From contig CAZLVB010000021.1 of NCBI GenBank assembly GCA_964562855.1, positions 1-13,127 of the forward strand: a DNA stretch of 13,127 nucleotides, in the 5' to 3' direction. How positions within the stretch are numbered: the first letter of the stretch is position 1; every line of letters starts with the position of its first letter. Below the pieces are notes generated by a model. That model saw only the letters and a program-made list of their open reading frames with translations. It was not told the origin of the DNA and ran no database searches. The translations under genes and the position numbers were made by a program. Below are positions 1 through 6,051 of the stretch, one piece after another. This DNA comes from 2-12-FULL-41-17 sp964562855. GTDB taxonomy: Bacteria > Patescibacteriota > Microgenomatia > Curtissbacterales > GWA2-41-24.

Positions 1-77
1 AAGCCCATTTTTTTAGCAAGCTTTTGGGCGTTTTCCTTAACTTCTTTATTTGCCTTTATATGGATTACAGTCTGCAT
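1..77 (-). CDS. RelB/DinJ-like antitoxin, N-terminal fragment
   Basis: The window edge cuts this gene after 25 codons; the visible start reads MQTVIHIKANKEVKENAQKL and continues AKKMG. A short beta-strand (TVIHIK) followed by an amphipathic Lys/Glu helix is the usual N-terminal ribbon-helix-helix of RelB/DinJ-type antitoxins, which dimerise on their own promoter and neutralise an RNase toxin. A toxin gene would be expected just outside the window. The ATG at 75-77 is chosen because a near-consensus promoter ends 9 bases before it and there is no Shine-Dalgarno. Only a third or less of the protein is visible, so the family call is an inference from the pattern; other ribbon-helix-helix proteins are possible. 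Confidence 0.55.
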   Translation of the reverse strand, partial: MQTVIHIKANKEVKENAQKLAKKMG

Positions 78-86
78 AATAACCAA

Positions 87-115
87 AGTATATACAATAG
101 TTACAAAGATGTCAA
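87..115 (-). promoter_or_regulatory. sigma70-type promoter of the antitoxin-like gene
   Basis: On the minus strand: TTGACA (110-115), a 17-base spacer, then TATACT (87-92). The ATG follows after 9 bases, so the transcript would have a leader of only about 3 bases. The -35 box overlaps the last codons of the DUF3175 gene upstream. Confidence 0.8.
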
Positions 116-387
116 TTCATTTTAAAAAGTCTGCGCAAGTGCATTTTTGCCTCTTCCAAAATTCGCTTCCGGTCAGGGTTCAAATTTTTTCCGGCGCGGT
201 TTACATAAAAGTTGAGCATGCTCATTGCAGACTGAAACGCCGAACCTTTTCTGCGTGTGCTTGAATCAGCCGACCTCTTTAGGGATTGGGCAATTCTCTT
301 TGGACTTTTGAAAGTAAAGACGCCGTCTTCAAGATCCAATGCGATACTCTCTTTGGTAACCTTAGCTGACCAATATTGTTTATTCAC
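112..387 (-). CDS. DUF3175 family protein
   Basis: A 91-residue basic protein of unknown function. It matches my memory of the DUF3175 family along its whole length: an N-terminal WSAKVTKESIALDLEDGVFT block (residues 6-25), the PKRIAQSLKRSA helix (29-40), SAMSMLNFYVNRAGKNL (53-69) and a C-terminal RKRILEEAKMHLRRLF (73-88). The family is found in bacteria and phages and has no established activity. The start is GTG at 385-387, supported by AGGGGTGA on the minus strand 8 bases upstream. That site overlaps the TGA stop of the preceding 43-residue ORF, so translation of the two is probably coupled. No catalytic motif is visible. The promoter of the next gene lies in its 3' end. Confidence 0.88.
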   Translation of the reverse strand: MNKQYWSAKVTKESIALDLEDGVFTFKSPKRIAQSLKRSADSSTRRKGSAFQSAMSMLNFYVNRAGKNLNPDRKRILEEAKMHLRRLFKMN

Positions 388-394
388 ACACAGT

Positions 395-526
395 TCACCC
401 CTTTTTATGTTTGAAAAATTCTATTTGCCTAAGACGCTTTTTAGCCTCTTCCTTCGTTTTAAAGGTTCCCATATTACGTCCGCTTTCGGAAACTACACGA
501 TAGCCTTCCTTAATTTTCTTAATCAC
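395..526 (-). CDS. 43-residue conserved-type basic protein
   Basis: A short ORF starting GTG at 524-526 and ending TGA at 395-397. It reads MIKKIKEGYRVVSESGRNMG, then TFKTKEEAKKRLRQIEFFKH and KKG. The fold implied is two or three beta-strands followed by a basic helix ending in RLRQIEFFKH, a pattern I recall from many short hypothetical proteins of bacteria and phages. It has an AAGAGG Shine-Dalgarno 5 bases before the GTG, and its stop lies in the Shine-Dalgarno of the DUF3175 gene 7 bases further on. The tight coupling suggests a joint role. Function is unknown; a small nucleic-acid-binding protein is one possibility, from its charge only. Confidence 0.78.
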   Translation of the reverse strand: MIKKIKEGYRVVSESGRNMGTFKTKEEAKKRLRQIEFFKHKKG

Positions 527-555
527 TAAAACCTCTTGTCGCCGCTAGCTTAAAA

Positions 556-605
556 CGAAAGACATTACAAAACGTAACTTGGATACGTTCCCCTAATGTC
601 TTTTG
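556..605 (-). terminator. Long interrupted hairpin, possible terminator
   Basis: The outer arms AAAGACATTA (558-567) and TAATGTCTTT (594-603) pair perfectly, and a G-T and a C-G pair can be added outside. An inner stem AACGTA (571-576) / TACGTT (584-589) closes a 7-base loop; between them is an asymmetric internal loop. Read on the minus strand, the 3' arm runs into TTTCGTTTT, so it could be a weak intrinsic terminator for the 629-1051 gene or a structured leader for the 43-residue ORF. Confidence 0.4.
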
Positions 606-628
606 CTTAATTCTTACGGTTTCACAAT

Positions 629-1051
629 CTACTTGTATTTGGGCTTGATTTGAAACAAAAGATAAAGGCCAATTGCCGCACCGATTATTGTACCGACAGA
701 AACACCGATTAACGATGAAACAATGCTTACCAGTTCGCTATAAAAAAGCATATTCCAGCCGGCCATTTTGCCCGCTTTAAGCCCGGGGAAGGCCACAATC
801 ATCATAAGGCTTGCAATCCCCAGCCCTATTGCGGAAATAAATCCAAGACCGTAATTCCTAACGCCGCCTACGGCGGCAAAAGGTGCAAAAACAGACAAAA
901 CTCCCAGTGCGCCCAAAGCGCCAACTACCCCTAAAATACCAAAAATTAAAGCAATCCACGGCGCGATTTTATAAAGAGTATCGACGGCGTTTACAGGTAA
1001 AGGCGGCAATTTGCCAAAAACATCTTCAAGGCTTTTTGTTACGCTGTCCAA
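629..1051 (-). CDS. Small integral membrane protein, unknown function
   Basis: 140 residues, strongly hydrophobic, with about four membrane segments: roughly residues 28-48, 49-62, 68-90 and 106-133. A soluble N-terminal stretch of about 25 residues has a PPLPV motif, and the C-terminus is short and basic (IKPKYK). The many Gly-x-x-x-Gly/Ala spacings suggest tightly packed helices. I cannot name a family. The start is TTG at 1049-1051, fixed by an almost perfect Shine-Dalgarno (AAGGGGGTGA on the minus strand, 1057-1066) about 6 bases upstream, the strongest in the window. It is divergent from the ABC exporter gene, 88 bases away, so the two may share control, but no link in function can be shown. 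Confidence 0.82.
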   Translation of the reverse strand: MDSVTKSLEDVFGKLPPLPVNAVDTLYKIAPWIALIFGILGVVGALGALGVLSVFAPFAAVGGVRNYGLGFISAIGLGIASLMMIVAFPGLKAGKMAGWNMLFYSELVSIVSSLIGVSVGTIIGAAIGLYLLFQIKPKYK

Positions 1052-1056
1052 TTAAA

Positions 1057-1066
1057 TCACCCCCTT
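1057..1066 (-). promoter_or_regulatory. Strong Shine-Dalgarno that fixes a TTG start
   Basis: AAGGGGGTGA differs by one base from the full anti-16S complement AAGGAGGTGA and is followed, after TTTAA, by TTG. It stands out because most genes in this window lack any Shine-Dalgarno. Confidence 0.8.
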
Positions 1067-1126
1067 CGCTATATCCTAAAGTAGCACAAATTGCCTTGAT
1101 AATTCCACTTGCCGCTAATTGCGCGA

Positions 1127-1132
1127 TATAAT
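1127..1132 (+). promoter_or_regulatory. -10 box of the ABC exporter gene
   Basis: A perfect TATAAT ends 7 bases before ATG 1140-1142, placing the predicted transcription start on or next to the ATG. No good -35 is present at 16-18 bases. A longer reading frame from TTG 1119 would place the promoter inside the coding region, which argues against that start. Confidence 0.65.
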
Positions 1133-1139
1133 TTCCCAG

Positions 1140-2909
1140 ATGAAAAATATTTTAAACATAATAAAAATCGCCAGACCCCTGTATCCTCTTGTTGCAATTA
1201 TTGCAGTCCTGATTTTGACAACCGCGGCCCTGGAACTTGTTGCCCCGATACTTTCCAAATTTATAGTCGACGAAATTGTTGCCAATGTCACAAATAAGGG
1301 TGGAAATTTAAACAGGCTAATTACACTTATTGTGATCGCTTTTGCTGCAAGCTTTATTAGCGTAGTTTTAACCTCTGTTACCGAAAGGCTTGGAGATCAC
1401 TTTGCGGGAAAGCTGAGGAAATTTCTAACCGAAAAATTTTACGATAAGGTTTTAACTCTGCCTCAAAGTTATTTCGACACGGAAGTTTCGGGCAAGATTG
1501 TAAACCAATTAAACCGCGCAATAATAACAATCCAGAACTTTATAAACGGCTCAACCAATTTTATTCTTCCTACATTTTTGCAAAGCATTTTTACAATCGC
1601 GGTTCTTGCTTATTACAACCTTCCTATCGCGATCTTTACTTTTCTTCTCTTTCCTATTTACCTGTCGCTCTCTTTTTACTCTGCCAAAAAATGGGGCGAG
1701 CGTGAAGTAGAAAAAAACGTAATTGAAGATTATACCCGCGGAAGAATCCACGAGGTTATTTACAATATGCGTCTTGTAAAAAGTTTTGGCGCCCAAACGC
1801 GCGAATATGGGTTAGTTTCCAAAAACTTAACAAATATCAACAGAATTTATGCCAAGCAAAGCAATACTTTTCATATCTTTGATTTTTCCAGAAATTTGAG
1901 CCTTATCGTAATCTTGCTTGCCATAAATATTCTTGCTTTCTACAACACTTTCACCGGCGCAATTACCCTGGGAACTCTGGTTTTAATAATCCAACTGGTT
2001 GCCCAGGCGCGCCGGCCCCTGTTTGCGATGAGCTTTATACTCACCAACATCCAGCAAGCCGAGGCAGGCAGTAAAGAATACTTTGAAATCTTAAATCTGC
2101 AGTCTTTGGAAAATTATAAAAGACACATAAAAACAGAAAAACTAATAAGACCAACAGTCGAATTTAAAAATGTTTCTTTTAAATACGAGAAAAGCGAGAT
2201 GATCTTCAAAAACCTTTCATTCAAACTTGATCCGTTGGAAAAACTCGCTCTTGTCGGAGAAAGCGGCGCCGGAAAAACCACCATTGTTAATTTAATTTGT
2301 AAATTTTACGAACCAACTTCCGGCGAAATTTTTCTCTCCGGTAAGCCTTACAGTAAACTAATTCACAACTTTGTAAGAAATAATATTGCACTCGTTTTCC
2401 AGGAAAGTGAACTTTTTTCATCAACTATCCGCGAAAATGTGGCATACGCAAACCCAAATGCCTCAGAAAAAGAAATAGCAGAAGCTCTGAAAAAAGCCAA
2501 CGCGGCAAATTTTATCAAAGAACTCCCTCAAGGCATAAATAGTGAAATCGGCGAGCGCGGTATTAGGCTTTCCGGAGGGCAAAAACAAAGGATTCAGATT
2601 GCCAGGGCACTCTTAAAAGGTGCGCCCATTCTTATTCTCGATGAAGCAACGTCTTCCCTTGATGCCAAAAGCGAACGCGAAGTGCAAATTGCGCTGGAAA
2701 ATTTAATGCGCGGTAAACTGGTAATTATTATTGCCCACCGTTTTTCGACTATCCAAAACGTCAATAAAATTTTGGTAATCGACAACAAGGGAATCGTCGA
2801 TTCCGGAACCCCCCAGGAACTTGCCAAAAAACCGGGAATCTATAGCGATTTATTGCGCTACCAGATCGAAGGCAATAAGAAATTACTTAAGAAGTTTGAA
2901 ATCTATTAA
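1140..2909 (+). CDS. ABC half-exporter (permease plus ATPase)
   Basis: 589 residues, normal for a fused half-transporter that works as a dimer in the inner membrane. The N-terminal transmembrane domain (about residues 10-310) has six predicted helices. The C-terminal ATPase carries Walker A GESGAGKTT (373-381), Q-loop Gln421, signature LSGGQ (477-481), Walker B ending Asp501-Glu502, D-loop SSLD and H-loop His533, so all catalytic residues are intact. The type is that of MsbA-like lipid or multidrug exporters; the substrate cannot be read from sequence. ATG 1140 is preferred over TTG 1119 because a TATAAT box lies between them. The TAA stop falls inside a repeated sequence (2889-2909). It is divergent from the membrane protein at 629-1051. 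Confidence 0.95.
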   Translation: MKNILNIIKIARPLYPLVAIIAVLILTTAALELVAPILSKFIVDEIVANVTNKGGNLNRLITLIVIAFAASFISVVLTSVTERLGDHFAGKLRKFLTEKFYDKVLTLPQSYFDTEVSGKIVNQLNRAIITIQNFINGSTNFILPTFLQSIFTIAVLAYYNLPIAIFTFLLFPIYLSLSFYSAKKWGEREVEKNVIEDYTRGRIHEVIYNMRLVKSFGAQTREYGLVSKNLTNINRIYAKQSNTFHIFDFSRNLSLIVILLAINILAFYNTFTGAITLGTLVLIIQLVAQARRPLFAMSFILTNIQQAEAGSKEYFEILNLQSLENYKRHIKTEKLIRPTVEFKNVSFKYEKSEMIFKNLSFKLDPLEKLALVGESGAGKTTIVNLICKFYEPTSGEIFLSGKPYSKLIHNFVRNNIALVFQESELFSSTIRENVAYANPNASEKEIAEALKKANAANFIKELPQGINSEIGERGIRLSGGQKQRIQIARALLKGAPILILDEATSSLDAKSEREVQIALENLMRGKLVIIIAHRFSTIQNVNKILVIDNKGIVDSGTPQELAKKPGIYSDLLRYQIEGNKKLLKKFEIY

Positions 2910-2919
2910 AAGTAATTTC
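2865..2919. repeat. 55-base duplication, left of the gap
   Basis: These 55 bases, starting ATCGAAGGCAATAAG and ending AAAAGTAATTTC, recur without a mismatch at 3020-3074 directly after the N run. They contain the last codons and stop of the ABC gene. Identical contig ends flanking a placeholder gap point to an unmerged assembly overlap, not a biological repeat. Confidence 0.9.
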
Positions 2920-3019
2920 NNNNNNNNNNNNNNNNNNNNNNNNNNNNNNNNNNNNNNNNNNNNNNNNNNNNNNNNNNNNNNNNNNNNNNNNNNNNNNNNN
3001 NNNNNNNNNNNNNNNNNNN
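2920..3019. other. Scaffold gap, 100 N
   Basis: Exactly 100 N bases, the usual placeholder for a gap of unknown size. Given the 55-base identity on both sides, the true gap may be zero, with 2919 followed directly by 3075. Confidence 0.97.
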
Positions 3020-3074
3020 ATCGAAGGCAATAAGAAATTACTTAAGAAGTTTGAAATCTATTAAAAGTAATTTC
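3020..3074. repeat. 55-base duplication, right of the gap
   Basis: Exact copy of 2865-2919. If the gap is an artefact this copy does not exist in the genome, and the ABC gene tail it encodes is counted twice. Confidence 0.9.
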
Positions 3075-3077
3075 ATG

Positions 3078-3115
3078 CGGTCCTCACCCTTCGATAAACT
3101 CAGGATTGCGGGCCT
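3078..3115. repeat. REP-like TTCGA repeat
   Basis: Contains CACCCTTCGATAAACTCAGG (3086-3105) followed by ATTGCGGGCC. CCTTCGA(N)nCTCAGG is a short palindromic repeat type scattered through many bacterial and CPR genomes (from memory). A related unit occurs in the 5921-6050 element. It lies between the convergent ABC and 3146-3430 genes and is flanked by 21-base direct repeats. Confidence 0.65.
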
Positions 3116-3128
3116 AAAAAAACTTTTG

Positions 3129-3149
3129 AAGAAGTTTGAAATCTATTAA
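3129..3149. repeat. 21-base direct repeat, second copy
   Basis: Starts AAGAAGTTTG and ends CTATTAA; identical to 2889-2909 at the end of the ABC gene. The final TTAA supplies the TAA stop of the ABC gene in the first copy and, on the other strand, the TAA stop of the 3146-3430 gene in the second. A degenerate copy (AAAGTTTGAAATTTACTAG) lies at 3792-3810. Confidence 0.8.
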
Positions 3150-3430
3150 GCGAGTTTTGCTCTGTGCGTTAGAATATTTGCCCACGTTAGTGCTTCTTCT
3201 GCCCAAACACGGTCGCAGCGGACATCGGAAATTAGCTTTTGAAAACTTTTGTTAAAAGCTGCAAATGTGCTCATAAACCTTTCGCTCTTCTTTGCACTTG
3301 CCAACTGATCCAAATACTCTTGCGTTTGGACCATAAACTGCTCTATCCTCGCTTTTTTGCCTTCCATTGCCCACCTAGAAACCCGCCCCATATTAACTGC
3401 AATATTCATAGTGATCGCCTCAGCACTCAT
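3146..3430 (-). CDS. Helical hypothetical protein, 94 residues
   Basis: I do not recognise a named family. The protein is predicted to be almost all alpha-helical, soluble and slightly basic: a helix at about 2-20 ending SRWAMEG, a long helix 26-47 (ARIEQFMVQTQEYLDQLASA), a third 52-67 (MSTFAAFNKSFQKLIS), and a conserved-looking C-terminus VWAEEALTWANILTHRAKLA (75-94) that resembles endings I have seen in other CPR hypotheticals. The ATG at 3428-3430 comes one base after the TAG stop of the DUF5674 gene (TAGTATG), so the pair is almost certainly co-transcribed and translated by re-initiation. Its stop sits in the second 21-base direct repeat. Confidence 0.8.
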   Translation of the reverse strand: MSAEAITMNIAVNMGRVSRWAMEGKKARIEQFMVQTQEYLDQLASAKKSERFMSTFAAFNKSFQKLISDVRCDRVWAEEALTWANILTHRAKLA

Positions 3431-3431
3431 A

Positions 3432-3761
3432 CTAGGTTAAAAGAGCCCTTATGATCTTTTCCATTTTTTTTCTGACTTCTATGGAAAGAACCTCACGGCT
3501 CGCATTTTCCTCGCCGGGTCTTACATTTATCATCGAATCAAAATCTACTTCCCCCGTCTGCAAGTCAATTCCGCCTCCCCACAAATTCTTCTGCTCGCTT
3601 CCGGCATCAAGAAGCACTTTCTCACCATCAGCGTGCATACCTCCTCCAGCTGTGATAATTTCTTTCTCGATATCGACAACAACTTTGACATAACCATCCA
3701 AATCTTCGGCAACAGACTTTAAAGTTTTTTCATCTGCTTTCGATTTAACCAGAATAAGCAC
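3432..3761 (-). CDS. DUF5674 family protein
   Basis: 109 residues, soluble. The central VVVDIEKEIITAGGGMHADGEKVLLDAGSEQKNLWG (27-62) and GEVDFDSMINVRPGEENASREV (70-91) match, from memory, the DUF5674 pattern: VVDIEKG..A.GGE.H.D.E..LLE.GS.Q..LWG followed by FDSMIN.RP..GN.SR. The family is common in CPR and cyanobacteria and has no known activity. The start is GTG at 3759-3761, placed 7 bases after an extended -10 box with no Shine-Dalgarno; it is the first gene of a two-gene unit with the 94-residue protein. No metal or nucleotide motif is evident. Confidence 0.88.
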   Translation of the reverse strand: MLILVKSKADEKTLKSVAEDLDGYVKVVVDIEKEIITAGGGMHADGEKVLLDAGSEQKNLWGGGIDLQTGEVDFDSMINVRPGEENASREVLSIEVRKKMEKIIRALLT

Positions 3762-3768
3762 AAAACCT

Positions 3769-3777
3769 ATTATAGCA
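3769..3777 (-). promoter_or_regulatory. Extended -10 promoter of the DUF5674 operon
   Basis: On the minus strand TGC-TATAAT, an extended -10 with a perfect hexamer, ends 7 bases before the GTG start. The predicted transcript begins at or one base before the start codon. Confidence 0.7.
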
Positions 3778-3819
3778 GTAAAATTTTGGGGAAAGTTTGA
3801 AATTTACTAGAAAGTGCCT

Positions 3820-5244
3820 CTAATCCTCAAAAATATATCCAGCACCCCTTACGTTTTTAATTGGCACCTTAACGTTTCTGCCATGTTTAATTTTAGACCT
3901 CAATCTAACAATTATGTTTTTTAGCAAATTGTAAAGGCCAACCGTGTCGTCGAATTTCCAAACTTCTCTGTTGAAATCTTCAATAGTTAAAAGCTTCCCT
4001 TGATTCTTCAACAGTAGTTCAAGAACTTCAAACTCCTTGAGAGTTAAATCAACACTATCACCGTCTATAAGAAGACCATGCAAAGGTCTATCCAACCTAA
4101 ACAATTCATGATCAAAATACCGATTTCCATTTTCATCGTCAGAATTTTTTTCTTCTCCGGCAAGTTTTTTTTGCTCTTCCTCGGTTTCTAAAACAGCAAT
4201 AGCCGCAAGAAGAAACTGTGCGTCTTCGTTTTCGGAATTCGCATCAAAAACTTCCTCTTTATTCTCAAAGAAAGATTTTAATTTTCCGCTTAAGCTTTCC
4301 TGAATTTCATGGATATCTTCGGCAGAGACTCCTTCAGGTTCATACTTTGTTAAAATTTGTTCAATTCTGGCTCTGTCTTCTTCGCCCGCAACCAAATCCC
4401 CCCGATCCTCTTTAATTGATCTTGCCAGCCGGTATATTTCGTTATCGGTTAAGCGACTGCCGACTTCGACTGATTCTTCCGGGCCATTTTTTTCATCTGA
4501 CTCAGCTTCAATTATCTGATACCAATAAAGTGTTCCCGCCGGCCCTCTCCCCTCCGATCGGATAAATCTCTGCTCTTTTGCACTCTCGCCTAACTTTTTC
4601 CTTAGAGTATAGACAGTTTGAGTAAACTTGGATCTGTTCAACCCGTCGCTGCCGAAAATTTTATTAGTTAAATCTTCCCCCGAAACCTTCTCGCCAACTG
4701 ACAATACTAAATCAGTAAGCAGATCCCATTCCCTTGCGTCAAGCTGAATTCTTTTATCTTCAACCTCAACCGATTGCTCTTCTGCCAAGAATGTCATTGC
4801 TCCAAATGTGTCTTTAGGCTCCGGCATCAGACTGGGTAACGGTTCCTCGCTTACCGCAACGGATGGTTCCCTTCGCGGAGGTTTCTTGCGCGGCTCTTCC
4901 GGCTTTGCTGCCGGTTCCAGCTCCGGTTCACCTTCTAGCGGCGGGACTTGTTCTCGGACCTTGAGTTCTTCCTCAAAAGCGGCATAAATCTCTTCGACAG
5001 AAGGGTCTTCTATTCCGCTTTTTTTAAATCCCAAAAGAATCTCACCAAAAAGACGGTCAACTTCTTTAACCTGTCCTAAAAGAAAATCAACTCTTTGACG
5101 TCCCGCTTCTCGTATAGCTTCGTACTGTTCGATGTTACCTTCTCTGATAAGGCCGGGCTCTGTCTGCGTAGCAGAAGCGGCTTCCTTGCTTGCTTCTATT
5201 AAAAGTCGCTGTTTTAAAATGCCTTGAATTCGCTCAATAGCCAT
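3820..5244 (-). CDS. Regulator with two winged-helix domains
   Basis: 474 residues with two OmpR/PhoB C-terminal-type winged-helix DNA-binding domains and no receiver domain. The first spans about 160-243 (IQLDAREWDLLTDLV, then TVYTLRKKLGE, wing SEGRGPAGTLYWYQ). The second spans about 385-473 (LTLKEFEVLELLLKNQGKLL, RLRSKIKH, wing IKNVRGAGYIFED), a textbook Trans_reg_C ending. Residues 1-100 are helical and charged, 100-145 are Pro/Glu-rich linker, and 260-370 form a second acidic helical region. The lack of a phosphoacceptor domain implies control by protein partners or level rather than by a histidine kinase. ATG 5242-5244 follows a good promoter and a 40-base leader. The two domains might bind paired half-sites. 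Confidence 0.88.
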   Translation of the reverse strand: MAIERIQGILKQRLLIEASKEAASATQTEPGLIREGNIEQYEAIREAGRQRVDFLLGQVKEVDRLFGEILLGFKKSGIEDPSVEEIYAAFEEELKVREQVPPLEGEPELEPAAKPEEPRKKPPRREPSVAVSEEPLPSLMPEPKDTFGAMTFLAEEQSVEVEDKRIQLDAREWDLLTDLVLSVGEKVSGEDLTNKIFGSDGLNRSKFTQTVYTLRKKLGESAKEQRFIRSEGRGPAGTLYWYQIIEAESDEKNGPEESVEVGSRLTDNEIYRLARSIKEDRGDLVAGEEDRARIEQILTKYEPEGVSAEDIHEIQESLSGKLKSFFENKEEVFDANSENEDAQFLLAAIAVLETEEEQKKLAGEEKNSDDENGNRYFDHELFRLDRPLHGLLIDGDSVDLTLKEFEVLELLLKNQGKLLTIEDFNREVWKFDDTVGLYNLLKNIIVRLRSKIKHGRNVKVPIKNVRGAGYIFED

Positions 5245-5258
5245 AAGATTCTAAAGAT

Positions 5259-5271
5259 TTGCGGGGCAGAT
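5259..5271 (-). promoter_or_regulatory. Leader motif shared with the Gmad2 gene
   Basis: The 5' leader of the winged-helix gene contains ATCTGCCCCGCAA on the minus strand. The same 13 bases occur at 12384-12396 in the leader of the Gmad2 gene. The role is unknown; it could be a protein or sRNA binding site, or chance. Confidence 0.4.
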
Positions 5272-5284
5272 TTTTAGCAAGCGG

Positions 5285-5313
5285 ATTATATGAGCTTATA
5301 ATGGGTTAGTCAA
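5285..5313 (-). promoter_or_regulatory. Promoter of the winged-helix gene
   Basis: On the minus strand TTGACT (5308-5313), 17-base spacer, TATAAT (5285-5290). The leader to the ATG is about 34 bases, unlike the leaderless promoters elsewhere in the window. The -35 overlaps the stop codon region of the gene upstream. Confidence 0.8.
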
Positions 5314-5863
5314 ATTCCGCAGAGCCGGCGGCCGCGAGCTGACGAATTGGTTGCTGACCAGGTATTGAACTGGAACCTTCCCAGGAATAATCATCATTTT
5401 CCGAATTTCTAAATTCTCTCTCCTGACCGCAATGTTTACAACGGCCCGGAGACGTGGGCCCGTTGGGCATTTCGATCAGCCAGTGATGTTTGCAGTCCTC
5501 GTTCCCGTTGCTAGCCACGGAAGCTTTATCAACAAAGGTAAAACTTACCGCCTGATCAATACGTCCCGAGAAAAATACAATCAGGGGTTTTAGGAGTCCG
5601 GCTTTTTGGAAAAATCTGAAAGTCAGCTTTTGGGGCAATGTTTCATCGTAGTCGTATCCCCCGTAAACTTTTCCGTCTGTCTCATGCTTTACCTCAACCG
5701 CATGTCTGATTGCTTCTCGCAAATCTCTCTCGTGGGCCCGTAAGCTTCCCCTCTTTAAAGAAAAACCCCACTGATGGGGAAAATGGCATACGTAGTCCGG
5801 CGACTCTTGGAGCTTTGTAACCTCTCCAATTCCGGTAGGCCGATATGCTTCTTTTGGGCTCAT
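5306..5863 (-). CDS. Unknown protein with C-terminal Cys/His motif
   Basis: 185 residues from ATG 5861-5863. The N-terminal part (1-112) is soluble, mixed alpha/beta and not recognised. Residues 124-153 read CKHHWLIEMPNGPTSPGRCK then HCGQEREFRN: Cys124, His126/127, Cys142 and Cys145 could form a zinc-ribbon. The pattern C-x-HHW-I-x-x-P-x-GP-S-x-G-x-C-x-x-C-G-x-x-R-x-F-x-N is one I recall at the ends of otherwise unrelated bacterial proteins. The tail (160-185) is disordered. The frame is open back to 5992, but that extension is encoded by the repeat element at 5921-6050, and a promoter 9 bases before ATG 5863 supports the shorter form. TTG 5905 remains possible. Confidence 0.72.
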   Translation of the reverse strand: MSPKEAYRPTGIGEVTKLQESPDYVCHFPHQWGFSLKRGSLRAHERDLREAIRHAVEVKHETDGKVYGGYDYDETLPQKLTFRFFQKAGLLKPLIVFFSGRIDQAVSFTFVDKASVASNGNEDCKHHWLIEMPNGPTSPGRCKHCGQEREFRNSENDDYSWEGSSSIPGQQPIRQLAAAGSAEFD

Positions 5864-5872
5864 TCCAGAATA

Positions 5873-5901
5873 ATCATAGACCAAAGTAAAGAGTCTGGCA
5901 A
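5873..5901 (-). promoter_or_regulatory. Promoter of the Cys/His-motif gene
   Basis: On the minus strand TTGCCA (5896-5901), 17-base spacer, TATGAT (5873-5878), each one base from consensus. ATG 5863 follows 9 bases later. It decides the start of this gene over the upstream in-frame codons. Confidence 0.65.
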
Positions 5902-5920
5902 ACAAAGAACCTTTATTGAC

Positions 5921-6050
5921 CCTTCGATCCTTCGAAATACTCAGGACAAGAAAACTCAGGGTCATCTCTTCGAGTCTGAGCCAATGGCTCATCCCTCAGA
6001 GTCGAAGACCTGAGCACTTCGGTTACATTCAGTGTAAACGAAGTCGAAGG
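5921..6050. mobile_element. 130-bp MITE-like composite REP element
   Basis: The ends are perfect 7-base terminal inverted repeats, CCTTCGA (5921-5927) and TCGAAGG (6044-6050). Directly outside both is ATTGAC (5915-5920 and 6051-6056), a 6-base target duplication. Inside are two further inverted repeats: CTTCGAGTCTGAG (5968-5980) with CTCAGAGTCGAAG (5995-6007), one mismatch; and ACTTCGGTTACA (6016-6027) with TGTAAACGAAGT (6033-6044), one mismatch and a 5-base loop. There is no coding capacity, so it would need a transposase in trans. It separates two divergent promoters. Confidence 0.75.
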
Positions 6051-6051
6051 A

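Noticed and set aside
1119..1139. TTG start of the ABC exporter
   Set aside because: The TATAAT box lies inside this extension, and the seven extra residues are not typical of the family.
2821..3033. Plus-strand frame running through the N bases
   Set aside because: It exists only because N codons cannot be stops; it overlaps the ABC gene in another frame.
5864..5992. N-terminal extension of the Cys/His-motif gene
   Set aside because: It is mostly encoded by the MITE-like element, and its promoter would have to lie inside the repeat; the promoter at 5873-5901 supports ATG 5863.
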